From Isoperla grammatica (taxonomy: Eukaryota > Arthropoda > Insecta > Plecoptera > Perlodidae), in assembly GCA_945910005.1 (NCBI GenBank), contig OX246740.1:57837311-57901310 (forward strand): 64,000 nt of DNA, given 5' to 3'. Position 1 is the stretch's first letter, and each line of letters begins with the position of its first letter. Positions 36,351-49,780 of the stretch are shown here, piece after piece. The position numbers and the translations under genes are program-made. The notes beneath the pieces are model-generated. The model had not been told where the DNA came from and made no database searches. It saw nothing but the letters and a program-made list of their open reading frames with translations.

Positions 36351-36659
36351 CATGATAACGTGGGTGTCCTCTCTTCACTCCCGTAAATATATTAATAATA
36401 ATATTAGTTGTGTCTATGCTGATTGGTTCCATATTGGCGCGTTAATGCGGGCACGCTACACTAGCCGTCTTCCCATCAATAAATGTGGGGAGATTCACGT
36501 TAAAAATCAACACAAATTTCATATTTATACAATATCGGGGCGACAGATAATGAGAGAATTTTATTGAGGTTCGATTATAGAGTTGTGTTATATACTGAAC
36601 GTGTCGGTATGTATATACGGTGAATAGATAGTAACATTAATACTATAACAATTAGCACA

Positions 36660-36725
36660 AACACAATACTAACACTAAATCACTAACACTAACACTATCG
36701 CTAATACTAACACTAGCACTAACGC
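36660..36725 (+). repeat. Interrupted (CACTAA)n simple repeat
   Basis: CACTAA and ACTAACA hexamers repeat with substitutions, for example AACACTAACACTATCGCTAA. Confidence 0.7.
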
Positions 36726-36894
36726 CAGCGCACATAGCAGTGGCCGTGGCTCGGTCCAATCAGGCCAACATTGCGAGGGACGGGTATAGAATGTCAGGTA
36801 ATGAAAATAATAGATTATACGCGAATCTGATTACTCTGGATAGAAAACACGAGGCTTGCTTTGCAATCAACGCGCTCTGTCGCTGTCATTTACA

Positions 36895-37212
36895 CTATAC
36901 AGTATACACAATCAATGGTGCTACACAATGTGTAGGCTGTCTCGCTACACAATATAGAGCGCTATACACAATCAATGGTGCTACACAAACATAAGTCATA
37001 CTCATACACAATATAGGTCGCTATACACAATCAATGGTGTTACACAATCAATGGTGCTACACAAACATAAGTCATACTCATACACAATATAGGTCGCTAT
37101 ACACAATCAATGGCTCTACAAGTTTACACAATATAGGTCGCTATACACAATCAATGGTGTTACACAATCAATGGCTCTACAAGTCTACACAATATAGGTC
37201 GCTATACACAAA
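36895..37212 (+). repeat. Nested tandem repeat of TACACAATCAATGG and ATATAGGTCGC blocks
   Basis: Blocks CTATACACAATCAATGGTG, TTACACAATCAATGG and ACACAATATAGGTCG shuffle in tandem over about 320 bp. Unit lengths vary, from about 24 bp for the inner repeat to 60-75 bp for the outer one. Confidence 0.85.
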
Positions 37213-37286
37213 CCTCAGGTCAGGAGTATCCTGTTATAACAATGAGGTGGTGTTAAAACTATGTCTACAAAATATTATCATCACCT

Positions 37287-37340
37287 TCGTCGTTGTTGTC
37301 GTTGTCGTTGTCGTTGTTGTCGTTGTTATCGATGTCGTTT
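37287..37340 (+). repeat. (GTTGTC)n low-complexity tract
   Basis: GTCGTTGTTGTCGTTGTCGT and similar trinucleotide-based repetition over about 50 bp. Confidence 0.8.
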
Positions 37341-38108
37341 ACATTGTGTTAATTACGACCCCGTTTCAACTCACGCTGTAGTTTTCTCTTCTCTCAGTTC
37401 GTCTTGTCTCCGTCTTTCTGTCTAAGCCGCCGCCTCAAAATAAAAGTCAACAAGTAAACCCAGAACCGTCTGGAACACTTTGGTTTTTAGTGCAGGGTGA
37501 TTCGCATTATTCTAATTTTCATCCTCGATTTTTACGACGGCTTCAAGTCCACGAAGCCCTCGCTGGGCTCGCACGAGTTTAATGGGAAATGAGGAAAATG
37601 TTGGGGGGGCGCGCGTTATCTAAAACAATCACCCCGATGTTAACGGGAAAAGCGCGGTGGAAAATTAACAGGAAAAACACTCTCTTGACCGGAAAGTTAG
37701 ATAAACGAAAATTGTGTAGACGATAGTTTTAAAGTGTCGTGTATATATATAGAATGTTATGTGTGTGTTTTGTCTGGTAATAATTAACTTGCCTTTTGGT
37801 GATCAACTAACAAAGGCAGGAAGGTAGATGGATGGGGCGATCACGCGCAGATTGCATCTTATCACGGAATCTGGGCCAAAGTATTGAAAGACACGCCATT
37901 CGTGTTGCGAGGGGGGGGGGGGAACCTGCGTTATTCAAACGGGGCTCATATAATATGTTATGTTAGTTGCCATTGAGTAATGGGTCCGCCCTCGGCATAA
38001 GCCTACAGTTGTTAACGCAAGGAAATGTTTAAACTAGGAAACACAAAATAATGTAGTTCTTGTTCATTCTCAACAATTACATAGGTGAATATTTTATGAC
38101 GCAACATG
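37341..38108. other. No gene recognised
   Basis: Unique-looking sequence with a 12-G tract at about 37911-37922. No coding sequence recognised. Confidence 0.4.
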
Positions 38109-38111
38109 TAA

Positions 38112-38300
38112 GGGCTGGTCCACCACACAGATTTTTAAGACATACGATGTTTAACGCGTAGTCGTAAAGTTGGATCATAGGAAACACGTACTGGCGTTCA
38201 CACAAAGTTTTAGTTTTAAGACGTTGTTTTCATTGTTGTTTTTAAAACAACGTCTTAAAACCTTATGCATTATGTCTTAAAAATCTGTGTGGACCAGCCT
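38112..38300. mobile_element. Harbinger-like MITE (189 bp) with internal hairpin
   Basis: The ends are inverted repeats: GGGCTGGTCCACCACACAG at 38112 and, from the other end, AGGCTGGTCCACACAGATTT; both continue into TTTTTAAGACATA. TAA flanks both ends (38109-38111 and 38301-38303), fitting the TWA target duplication of PIF/Harbinger elements. Inside, GTTTTAAGACGTTGTTTT (38213-38230) pairs perfectly with its complement at 38244-38261 around a 13-nt loop. No ORF, so non-autonomous. Confidence 0.75.
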
Positions 38301-38303
38301 TAA

Positions 38304-39178
38304 TGTGTCTCCAGTACTCACACTAACGTGTAAGTGAGCGCTAGAACAACCATTAAATTTAGTGTATGCTGGGTTCTCTCTAGATAGTTAGTAAACAGTG
38401 TAAGTAAAGATTAAAAAAAACAAAACAATATAGATAATATTATGTGATGTGGTTCGTCTGTGTGTATTGATTTATTAATTAATCTACGGTTTAGTAGTTT
38501 AGTAGTGATGTTAACATTTTGCAATGCCGATCACAAGTTTTGTTACAAATATATTCCCAAGAAACGTTGCAAATTATCAACGTGCTATGAACACGCGGGC
38601 ATTCGATACATAAGTTTTTTTTTTAAATGTACACTTGGCCACGAAATGTACGCTATACCTACGAATAGGATATTTCAAACTCAGGAGGAAGCAATGCTCT
38701 CTAATATCGTATATTTATGTGCTCGACTGTACTGCAATCAATTCGTCCACGGATGACCATCGAGGCATCGGGTAATCATAAAACGATTAATGTAAACACG
38801 TGCAGCAGAATGTCGAGTGATGCACATTATATGCAAATCTATGCACATTGTGCATTTATTACACGATCGTGTTGCGGGTGGGTTTATTTATGAGCGTGAT
38901 TTGCAGCGTTGTTGCCAAGTTTACACCTTGTCGCTATAGATACGTGTAACAAGATGACTAGACGATGGTTTATTGGCAACAGATAGAGAAGTATCAAGAA
39001 GAATGAGGTGAGATAAAAGACTTAACCCCTTCACGCTCCACAGAGAGTTCGATTGATTCGGGGATCTTCGTCTTCTAGATTTATGAGCTGTCGCTAATGA
39101 AGTAATCTATCTTAACCGGCTTTTATTTATTAATACCGTCTTGGATTTGTAGAATAACTTTGCCAGTATTAAGATTAA
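38304..39178. other. No gene recognised
   Basis: A 98-codon plus-strand ORF (38460-38756, with several Cys) has no recognisable domain and is most likely chance. Confidence 0.4.
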
Positions 39179-39848
39179 ATAGATTGAGATGTATCCGAAA
39201 CGACACAAAACTTGTATTATGCTTATAATGAATGATATTGTTCTCCAGTATTAAATTATAAAGTAAGCCACTTTTGTGTGTAGGAAGTAGATTGGAACAT
39301 TCGATTTAAAAGTGAGTTGGAGTACCTAATTTTTTGGTATTTTACAGACGACAAAACGAAACCCTCGTTACAAAATTCTCTCTCGATTCTAAAATTGACT
39401 GTCCCCTTGTTACAAGCAGCTTCCAATGTCCCGGCCACGTATACTGCATAGCGGTACATAGCCGTACAAGTACTTGTGCACTCTGACTGAACACCCCTGG
39501 CACCTGTTGACATATAGATTGAGATGTATCCGAAACGACACAAAACTTGTATTATGCTTATAATGAATGATATTGTTCTCCAGTATTAAATTATAAAGTA
39601 AGCCACTTTTGTGTGTAGGAAGTAGATTGGAACATTCGATTTAAAAGTGAGTTGGAGTACCTAATTTTTTGGTATTTTACAGACGACAAAACGAAACCCT
39701 CGTTACAAAATTCTCTCTCGATTCTAAAATTGACTGTCCCCTTGTTACAAGCAGCTTCCAATGTCCCGGCCACGTATACTGCATAGCGGTACATAGCCGT
39801 ACAAGTACTTGTGCACTCTGACTGAACACCCCTGGCACCTGTTGACAT
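39179..39848. repeat. Exact 335-bp tandem duplication
   Basis: Positions 39179-39513 and 39514-39848 are identical by eye over all 335 bp. The unit runs from ATAGATTGAGATGTATCCG to CACCTGTTGACAT. The lack of differences implies a very recent duplication or gene conversion, or an assembly artefact. A minus-strand ORF in the unit is duplicated with it and is not recognised. Confidence 0.95.
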
Positions 39849-42800
39849 TCAGTTTCTCGCCGCCGGATCTCAGCTCGTAAAGTTTTCAACATTGTTTGGC
39901 GTAATGAGTAGGTATATTCCAATAATTACTGGCCGCAGTCTGTTGCGTCGAGCATGACCTGCTAGGGCGTGGTTCTTGAATCCATACTGTGCTAGAACTA
40001 GTACCGTCGAGTGTGTATTGCAGGGTAGAGACCAAACCATTGTCAGTCTACAGCTTCGTACCGCTCAACGTTATCTAGTCAGGTAGTAGCAGAACGCAAG
40101 TGCGTGGACGATGACAGCGCGCGATAGTACGGAGCAGTGATTCTTACATTCTGCTACTAACTGACCAGCGTACGTTGACTGTAAAAAGCGGGTAAGCTTT
40201 TGGTGGTATTCTGTGGTCTTTACCAACGATGACGTCACGGAAATTAAGGGTAACAATCTTACCCAGACGAGTCATATTATCTCTTAGATTAGAGATTGTG
40301 AAACGACGTATTTAGCTGCTTTGTAAGCTCTAGCATCAAGCAGAGCTACCCTAGATCTGCGCATAGTTGACTAGCTTCAGTAGCAAATATCACCCCTGCT
40401 GAACGTCAACTCGCAGGTCGCCATCGCGTATATTTATTTATTCATCCTCCATTTAACATCGCCTTATTTTCTAGTCCTTCTTATATCTCGAGAACAAAAC
40501 TTTTTATTTGTCACAAAGTTGTTGAAAAATTCAAAACTGTCTTCTACTTTTATGTAGCGAAGTCGTTTAGGAGTCGTTTAAACTAATATTCCCTATATAT
40601 GTAGCGAGCGACACTAGCATTTGTACGCGGGTCCGTGGGGAGGGGTGTTGCTTGCGACAAAGCATCAGAGTTGAACGCTCGCCTTGTAGTACAATGATAG
40701 AGTTGCCCCAGCGTAACTAGTCCCATGCTTGTGAAGCAGCCGACTCAAATAGTACCAACCTAATTTTCTACATCTCTAGTTCCTACCATCTACTTGAAAC
40801 AGGTCATTTATGATAATTTACGACCGTGGTTTGTATACCTGGAAATTTCCAACACAGTCGGCGTGAATGTAATGAGGCTAAGCCATCTCTACCAAGCAAA
40901 CGCCAGGAATCTGTCGATATTAGTTTCAACAGCGTGCACGTGAGTGGCTGTAGATAAGGATCCGAGGTTGGTATGAGAGAAGACACGTCGGGACGAGTAT
41001 ATTAGTGACGCACTTTATTTAATTCAACCAATCACAGATAAACGCCTCGAAATCTTCCAAACAGATTCCGTATCTGTATTTAATAATTTGCAATATCGTT
41101 TTAAGTCGGTCGTTTGGTTTCGTTGCCTTGTTGATCTTTCTTAGTTTCCATCTCCCGTATTTCCCTTTGGGCCCCTCTCTCTCTCCCCCCGCCCCCTATG
41201 ACGCTCTTACGGTCGGATTTATGAGCCGGGGGCGAGAGGGGAGGCGGGACAGGGGTGGACATCAGAGGTTAGCCAACAGTTCGATCGGTAACAGATTCCG
41301 TCCGCGTGAAGAGATGGTGATGGATAACTTCTGTGTCGGGTCGGGTGAAGAAATGGACGGGGAGAAAGACAGCGGTCAGTCGGGTTCCATGCCTCAGTCG
41401 TACATAACGAGCATGATTAGTACTATCGTGCAACAATAAAAAAAACTAAAAAACTGTGAATTTCTGTGATTAGAAAAATACTTCTATCGACCGGTGTATC
41501 TTTATGCAATAAAAGAAATTAAATATAGTAATAAATGTGAATAATAATAACAATGCAAGTTTTAATTATAGTCATAATGTTGCCTCAAAGTTGCAAGCAA
41601 GTTTTTGGGATGTTTTTGGGGGACGATGGCGATTGTTTTAAGTGGCTGGGAACAGATTTTACAGAAATTAAACCTGAATACATGAAGACGTTGAAGTAAT
41701 ATATTTTTTCTCAATTATAGATATTGTGAATACTACATGGGTTCTTAAAATTTAATGTGAAAAAGAGCCTAGGGTAGCCTAGCCTCCAAATAAAAGAGCC
41801 TGGGCGGCGCCTAAGCCCGCCTAGTCGAAACTATTGTTACTCCGACAGTTCATATTTATTTTATTATTACAACAAACTAATCAATCATTATCATAATCAT
41901 CTCGTCAGTAATGACATTTTATATTTCTCTTTTTAGCACGTATGATTAATATATATAAACATTGCAATAAATCTACTGTAACAATATATCGCATCGGTAA
42001 TATCAGTTGTATAAATTATTCAATGTACCACAAAGCTAGTCAAACATGTAGCTATAGCTTATCGTTGAGATCACCGTTAATGGAAATATGACAGTGGCAA
42101 TACACAAAACAAAACCACCCCGAGCCAAACAAAACACACGTCTGTCTGTCTGTCTGTCTGTCTGTCTGTGTCTGGCTGATCGTGACAGCATAAATAAAAT
42201 AAAATGACAATGAAACATATACTGGTCTGAATTAGATCCTTTAAATGTCCAGCAACGGAATATGTGGAAAGGGTTTAACGTGTTCGATGGCTATTTCCCG
42301 CCAGGTGCACAGATACATCGCTACGCGGTTTACCTGTGGGCTTCCTACACTGACACACTCGTATGCTTATTCTTTTTGTAACTCTCTTATTGCTATTGGA
42401 CACTTCACCAAAGCCCCCACAATCTACACGAAACAAACTATAGAGCATACTTTTACTGTTTATCTCAAGGAATTGTTGTTGTCGTTGTATAAATGTATTG
42501 TTGTTGTAAAAACTTATTCTACAAAAAAAGTGAAGATCTGTACCCAAATAGCGTCTCGAGGGGAAGTGCCTAAAGCTAACGTATTCAAGACTTCACATCG
42601 CTAACGGAATAAATGCTTTATGTCTCCATGAAACGTGATAGTCATGAATGTATAGTTATTGCATAAACAGGAAATAAAATCTCCTTGCTTGAATACGTAC
42701 GTTGTGGTTATGTAATAATAACGTCTCCGCGTTTGCTGTGCGAATAAATAAATAGCGCGAGAAAAACGAGGGATGAAGGTATCGACTAGTCGAAGTATTG

Positions 42801-44935
42801 TTATCGACAGAACCGTCGCGTAGATTCTACAAATACGATTCCGAGATATTATTTACAAGAGCCGTTTATATATTATATGAAACAGAAACAAGTTTCATTC
42901 GTTTTAGAAAATCATTCTGTGTGTGCACTTGACATGAAAGTAAAATATAATATGTAGTCTTGTTTTTTAAAATTGATCCGTTTATGTTGTGTCTTTGAGA
43001 GTAAACTACTACTCAATAGTTTCGTGCTCATGCCGAATAGAATAATTTCGTAATAGCTTTATAATGAAGCGGTGGTTCAGTGTCAATATTCAGGACTGCT
43101 AATTCTGACTGAAGGTTTGTTGTAAGATTTTCCTCAGTCAAAGGGAAACTGTTGAGATTGAATCCTATACGCAAAGACTGTATCCATATTATTCTCACAC
43201 CCTATACGTAGTTAGTCCCTAGCAAAAAGACAAGTTATCTCTTACCACCACGGAACCGTATTAAATTATCCACCTAAATTAACTTATCACCTGAAACGAA
43301 CTTCCTTGCGGTACAAGACCTAGTGCTTTTTAAACACACACTTTATTTAATCCTCTTCCTTCTACGCCAACCCTTGCCGTCTTGAAACGTTTCTATGTTT
43401 TGTATAATATTCGCCGGAGATACACTCAGCAGGCTTCATGAAAACTCTGTTTTTCATTCAAGTTTTTATGATTAACAACTCCGTCTCGCATTAAAAGTCC
43501 TTTAACAATAATATCATCGTGGAAACATTAATTAAAATAAAATACGTTTTCTTCTTTCTTCGAGTCCCCCAAGACTTGTATGATCTCACCAGACCAGACC
43601 GACAAACAACTCGAGGCTCTTCCATGGAGCAAACGTGGGCTGCATCACGAACACGTGCGAGGCAAACTTACATTTGGTATTCTCACTTTTGATTCCAACA
43701 ATTTCTGTGGAAGAAAACAGATATTGATAAAAGAAATATGTCTGTCATTTCTCATCGAGAGTTTAATCCAAGGGGATGAAGAGCCGAGCGCGGGGTGGGG
43801 GGGGGGGGGGGGGGGGGGGCGAGGGGGAGGGGGATCATTGTGTGCGAGACGGGTGAAGGGGAAGGGGAGATACATGGCAGCGGCGGGATAAAGATTGAGG
43901 AAGAGATAATCTTTCCGTTATCGCTGTGTGCAAGTGCCTTCGGTGTTTGCCTAGGGGCTTATATTTGATGTATTATCACATTTCCTAATCCATATCAGAT
44001 TTCACTCGCGATATCAGCGTTGTGTGCGAAATATGTTTTGAAACTATTTGATGCGGATAACGTATATTTTATGACAATAAACTAGATTTTGTTGCCACCG
44101 CATGAAATCCTTCGAATCGTTTCGAAAATACACAGATGCCATTTTCACGAGTTAATAATAGATTATTAAACACATAAAACGGGCGTGCGCATCTTAGCCC
44201 TTCACAATCATCCCTTATATTTGTGTTTATCAACTGACAATGTTAAATTAAACCTCGTTGTTTGTGGTGTTACTGTTTTCCAACTCATAAAACAGTTCAA
44301 ACACTTCGTGTGTAAATAATACAATGTTGTCTGGTACATAATATTTACCACAAAGTTACGGCAACGAGATTCACGAAACCATGGGTGTTCATGTTAAACT
44401 TGGCTTTTGATCTCCGTATATTCTCTAAGCAATCCGATGCGGGTGGGTTGTCTTTAACCCCAGTAGGTCACACTGTATGTATATCTACTAGGCACAACCA
44501 TGTGAGTGTCTTGGTTCACTTCCCAGTCGGGGCAAACTTCTGTGCAACTATGTTTGTTGCTTGGGGTGCATACGGATTGGGGTGGGGGATGCATACGTTT
44601 CCATTCCCAGGGGTTTTACACCACGATATTAAATAGCGGACAGGCTAAGGGTGGTTCTACAATATCCTGGTAACTATTACGATAATGCTAATAATAATAA
44701 TTAAATATAAATAATTATTAAATAAATAATTGATAATGCTATACAATAAAATAATATCACCGTGTTTGTAGCAGGTAATACACCAATCTGAATTCTTATT
44801 GATTTCGGTTATCTCCGGCAACGGCAAGTTGGACCTTATTGGTGAACGTTTCCGTTACACAGTTTTTACCGGAGAAGTAATCTGCGGTAACGGGAATTGC
44901 CTTTATTTATTATAAATTTTTCCAGAACTAAAGAC
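39849..44935. other. No gene recognised; short simple repeats
   Basis: About 5 kb with only short ORFs. A (GTCT)n tract lies at 42138-42168 and a poly-G block at 43795-43833. An ORF at 41128-41439 (103 codons) ends beside AATAAAAAAAAC but shows no domain. Nothing else is supportable. Confidence 0.4.
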
Positions 44936-45086
44936 ATGGTTGGAATTCATAGTCGGCCCCTACACCTAGGGGCGCCCATTGTTACTAAGGTAACTGTTGT
45001 TTCCATGTTATTTCCCATAAAGAAAACAAATCCATAGCTACAATGGGTGCCCCTAGGTGTAGGGGCCGACTATGAATTCCAACCAT
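44936..45086. mobile_element. Foldback element: 47-bp near-perfect inverted repeat
   Basis: The arms 44936-44982 and 45040-45086 are complementary at 46 of 47 positions (G at 44973 is the odd base). They start ATGGTTGGAATTCATAGTCG and are separated by a 57-bp loop. AGAC sits immediately outside the left arm and again outside the right arm, a possible 4-bp target duplication. This is a non-autonomous foldback transposon or a long hairpin; its transcript would fold like a small-RNA precursor. Confidence 0.8.
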
Positions 45087-47272
45087 AGACTTCCAGGAAA
45101 GCGGACATTATGCATCGAGCCGTAAGATAGTGGTTAAGTTTATAGTTCTCGTTACAGCAATCGATAATATCTTCATTGGAGCATTGTTCATACGAAATAC
45201 AAAATGTGTTTATGTATAGCATATTCAGTGGCAAAACTGATTCAAGTAGGGAAATCTGATTTCAATTTTTCATGGAAGTGTTTTTCACATTATTCTACTT
45301 ATTTCAGTTTGACGGTTTTATATCTTATTTGAAGAAGACTTATGCAATAATATAGATTTACATTGATCTTTTATTATTTGCAGATGTGTTTTCGTCTGGT
45401 ACATCAGAGGAAATGTGTGATTAGCAGTTCCATCTTTCATCCGCTAGAGTTCGTCGTGGGACAGTTATTTACAGAGTAAGTAATAATATGGTGTAGTCTA
45501 GTCGGGTGATAGTGTTGTTCTTGTTCTTCTTCTCTTCTGTTTATGGCTTTAGATTCTATAGTCCATACGGGTTACGGGGGGGGGAGGGGGTTAGCTTGTG
45601 TTGTGGGGATTACCACCTGTAAGTGAGGATAACTTACGTAGGTAACTTGTATAATTAATAATACTGGCAGACGGTGTGGAAACAATTTATATTAAAGTAA
45701 ACATTTACTATCACTCATAAATTTGTATAATGTTTTGCCATTACAAATTAAACAAATGAATAGCGTGGGATGTTTTACAGCTGTTATATTAAACTAGAGT
45801 TCTGTGAAAGTAGGTTTTATTCTGTATACTGAAGAGTGCTTGTCAGTTTATAAAAACACCAAAGGAAATGAAATAAGTTATTAATTGGTATCTTGACTTC
45901 ATTGTATGATTAGAATTACGTGCTCTACTACACAACTTAGAAACATGTGACAGCACCGACATGAATGAATATATTCAATGTTGGTAACATGCGCAACCGT
46001 TGGTTGACACAAGTCATGTTGAAAACAATGGCGTTTGCTTGTTGGTATTGCCGCGCCCAATAAACTGTTCAGCTAGAGACTTCTTTCACACGAATGATTG
46101 TGAAACTAGCTTTATAACGTTATAAGTAGGATTTAAGTGTCAGATAGTATTTAATACTAAAATAATACATTGAGGCGAATATAACAGGAGATAAATGGTT
46201 TCAATATGAGACAAATCACGTGTCTGACCTACAGTTTTGTAGTCGCACGATTGCCCGGCAACTCTTTAGTATAAATACGAAATCTTTTTTCGAGCGTATG
46301 AAAATAAATTACTCCCTTCTTTCCTTTTTGTGTTTATTTTGGCACTTTCCTCTGCCTTCAATTTCCTACCCCTCTCCGGAATGGTTATGTAACAGTTCTA
46401 TATACTTTTGATGTGAATTATTCAGTGTACGAATTCCGTTAGAACGGCTTCTTTGTAGGGGGTGGGGGTGGGAGGGAGGGAGGGTAGTTTACCGCGCCGC
46501 GCTTCGCTCCGTATCCCACCGGGGTAGAGTCTATAGTCTCCCGCTTGTTAACCCTCCCCCCTTCACAATATACCTGTAACCCACAATCTCGGCATTAGCG
46601 TTTTTCCATGGCAGTAGATATAGCTGTTCACCGCCCCCCTAGGGTGTCTTCCGTCGATACATTCGCAATGTCAAGTGTGGTAAATCATAACTGCGGCGGT
46701 GGAGTGTAGTGCTCGCTCGCAGTCAATAGCCCGTTGTCGTGGCAACCAAGTGTACAGCTCTCTCTCTGTCTAATCGTAGCGCCACCAAGCGGCCCTCACA
46801 AAAGAAAACCTCGTCAGATTACTTAATCATCCGTAATTAGATTTGGCGCGTTCCAACTTTTAATGTGAGAATTCGCACGGATTGAGCGAATTAGGACATG
46901 GAGACGTATCATGGACAAAGATATCGTTGCGTGGTGTTGGCTTTGTGTTATTTGACTAACGTTGCTTCCTCGCGTCATGAGTATAATGTTACGAACCACA
47001 TAAGTGAGATTTGGTTCGAGTACTACGGAACGCATTGATTTAATTTTAGCGTACGATCAAAATCATCGTTGATCAGTTATCACGCAATTTGTAATTTGTA
47101 TAGAAGTTCGCTTTTTGTGTTTGTTTGAAGCTATGCTCTTTTTTGTCAACCCCTACAATAATGAATTATATATGTGTGAAAAGAAATATTTAATAAATAA
47201 ATAAAATGTATTCTTATTTTATTATCAATGTACACTTTTATTATGGTTACTGAAAAAATTATTACAAACACC
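45087..47272. other. No gene recognised
   Basis: G-rich tracts at 45576-45592 and 46458-46485. Moderately GC-rich sequence with many CpG at 46480-46800 could be regulatory, but no transcript can be assigned. Confidence 0.35.
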
Positions 47273-47366
47273 ATTTGATTATTTTTTGTTCTTTTTAATA
47301 ATTAATTAATATTATTACTATTTGATTATTTTTTGTTCTTTTTAATAATTAATTAATATTATTACT
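47273..47366 (+). repeat. 47-bp tandem duplication, AT-rich
   Basis: ATTTGATTATTTTTTGTTCT and the following AATTAATTAATATTATTACT occur twice in a row, starting at 47273 and 47320, without visible differences. Confidence 0.9.
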
Positions 47367-49020
47367 AATAGCGATACACTCTTCGCTCAACTAAATCCAA
47401 GTCCCGAGAACCATTTAGAACAGACATGTTTTTAACGTGTATTAAAGTATTCATTAACCATATTGCACAATAACTGACGTTAAAAACACTTGACAACCAT
47501 CATTATACATCCTTGGCAATGTTGCCATTATTTCATTTGGTATCTATATTGTAAACCAAGGCTGACTGACTGAGAGACTGTCTTGTATCTTGTGTTGTGA
47601 TAGTCGGCAGCCAACCAGGAGACGCGGGGCTACTTTGTGTGTGTATGCTGCATGCATATCATTAACACCATTATTATCGCTGTTTCAACAAAGCGATTCA
47701 TCGTCAACGCTAATATCGATCGGTTCGTTTTGTATCAGCGCGGTTAGTCAAATCCTTGTGTTCACGTACATGGATAAACGAACACAAAACGTACAACGAG
47801 AGTATAGTTGTTGTTTTACCTGCGCGAATTGGTAATGGTAATGTTATTAGTTGTGGGTAGCTAAAACGTGTGGCATGTGTGTTGAGAACGAGGGCGCATA
47901 TATATATATGTATATACGAGACCGTTTGGTCGTAAGACGTCAGCGTGTTATGCATTATGAATGATGCGATGTGCATAGAGCGGCTGAGATGACAACAGAC
48001 ATGTAGGTAGCACAGAAACCTTCTTTACCAACACCTCTTCTGGTTGGTTGAATATTTATTATACGGTGTTTAACGACGTAACGTACTCGACGACTAGGTC
48101 GTGGGGTGTCGACAGATTGGAGGAAAGAGCCAAGTAGGAGAAAAGAAAGAAAGGGGGAATTGGAGGAGCTAATTCCATCGCCTCTTATGACTGGCAGAGT
48201 TACCCTGGGCCACAATGACGCGATTAGTATTGGATCGTGCTGTGCTCTGATTGGCTGTTGCAGCCTGTGTGCCTTGCGACGCTCGCTCGGAGTAGAAGTA
48301 ACTACTGCAAGAGTGTTTAGCACTGACGGCCGGGGGAACCTGGGAGAATTGAAGTAGTTTTGTTAGTTTAACCAAATACCTGGTTTAACTAAAACACGAC
48401 ATTTAGTAAAATAAAATATCGGGATTATGCGGTCACAGATAACAGTAATAATCCGACCCACGCAAGCCTAATCACTTTAATGAATAAATACACCTACAGT
48501 ATATATCCTGAGTTAGAAAAGCGACCTCCAACAACTTAATCAATGCAATCAATGTCTTTATAGTTACACACATGTAACATGTGTATTCTATGTACTTATA
48601 ATTATACGTAACTTACAATACAACTAGTAATGAAGATCTATTCGGCGCCTACACCAAAAAGCTGACAAATATTCAACACGCTGTCATTATAAGTCTGTCT
48701 GTCTCAAGAAAGTAAGTAGATTAGTGAAAGCTCATTTCACTAAATACAGATATAAATATATATATATAGCGTTCATAAAAATAAATTATGTTTTAATTGA
48801 AGAGATTGTGTGGGGATGGTTTTAACTTTTTGTCTCCAATGAGCGTAGTAAACATTTTAACTTCTCCATTGTTAAAAATGTGTCAAATCCAAAGAACCCA
48901 TAATTGGAAATGTTAGTTTTTGTAAAAACTCAACGAACAATAAGAAAACGCGTTTAATGGAAAAGGGAAGTAACAACATTAAAATCGCACAATAGCAATA
49001 ACAAGCGCAATAACAGTCAT
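47367..49020. other. No gene recognised
   Basis: Short ORFs on both strands at 47590-48375 overlap one another and show no domain. ATATATAT runs lie at 47900 and 48760. Confidence 0.4.
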
Positions 49021-49290
49021 GTCTCAAGGATGATACACGATATCGAATATGTGAGAAGAAAACTTGATGTGTTTATGTAAGATTCTACGAAAAAATACGT
49101 ATAATATCGTGATAAGTAGGGTTTTTATTTTGATTAATTCCATAACGAGGAAATCCCAAACCATACAACTATACTGACCACGATATTCTAAATATTTTCC
49201 GTAAATATATTCACTTGTAACAAAACAAACAAGACCAAGTTTTCTTCTCACATATACGATATTGTTTAGCATTCTTGAGATATCTTCCCC
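49021..49290. mobile_element. Foldback / MITE-like element with about 50-bp imperfect inverted repeats
   Basis: The left end, TCTCAAGGATGATACACGAT then ATGTGAGAAGAAAACTT (49022-49066), is matched by the complement of the right end near 49236-49289: TCTCAAGAATGCTAAACAAT then ATGTGAGAAGAAAACTT. The inner 17 bp are perfect and the outer part has several mismatches. No obvious target duplication. Confidence 0.6.
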
Positions 49291-49780
49291 ATAATCCCGT
49301 TTTGTTATTATTCGTATTTCTCTGTGAATTGATATAGGCATTTATAAACGATAACATTTTTGCCTTTTCGTGTTTGGCTCGGGACAATATATTTTTATAC
49401 GTTTAGGAAAGGAATAAAGATTGCGTGCCAAAAAAAAGTGCGTGTAAACGTGGGTTTAACTGTACTCGGCACCTCCACCAAGACACTAGAATTTTATTCA
49501 AGTCTGAATAATAATGATGGCTAACCCGGCACCGCCACCAAACGTCTATAAAATTCATAAATACATAATAAAACACGTATTTATTAGAAAACCACTGAAA
49601 ATAAATTAATAAATCTGCATTATTTTCTACCCACTCAGTTACACGAACTGATTTTCACTGAGGGACATTCTATCATTTATTGCGCCTCGTTGCTGTGATG
49701 TGTGCTAAGTCACAGTTTGCATATTGTACATATCACATCTACAGATTTAAATCAATTCCAGATAATTTAAATAAACATCA
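49290..49780. other. No gene recognised
   Basis: AT-rich sequence. The phrase GGCACC(T/G)CCACCAA occurs at about 49470 and 49528, a short local duplication. Confidence 0.35.

Noticed and set aside
41128..41439. 103-codon ORF followed by AATAAA-like sequence
   Set aside because: Low-complexity composition, no domain, and A-rich sequence is common here.
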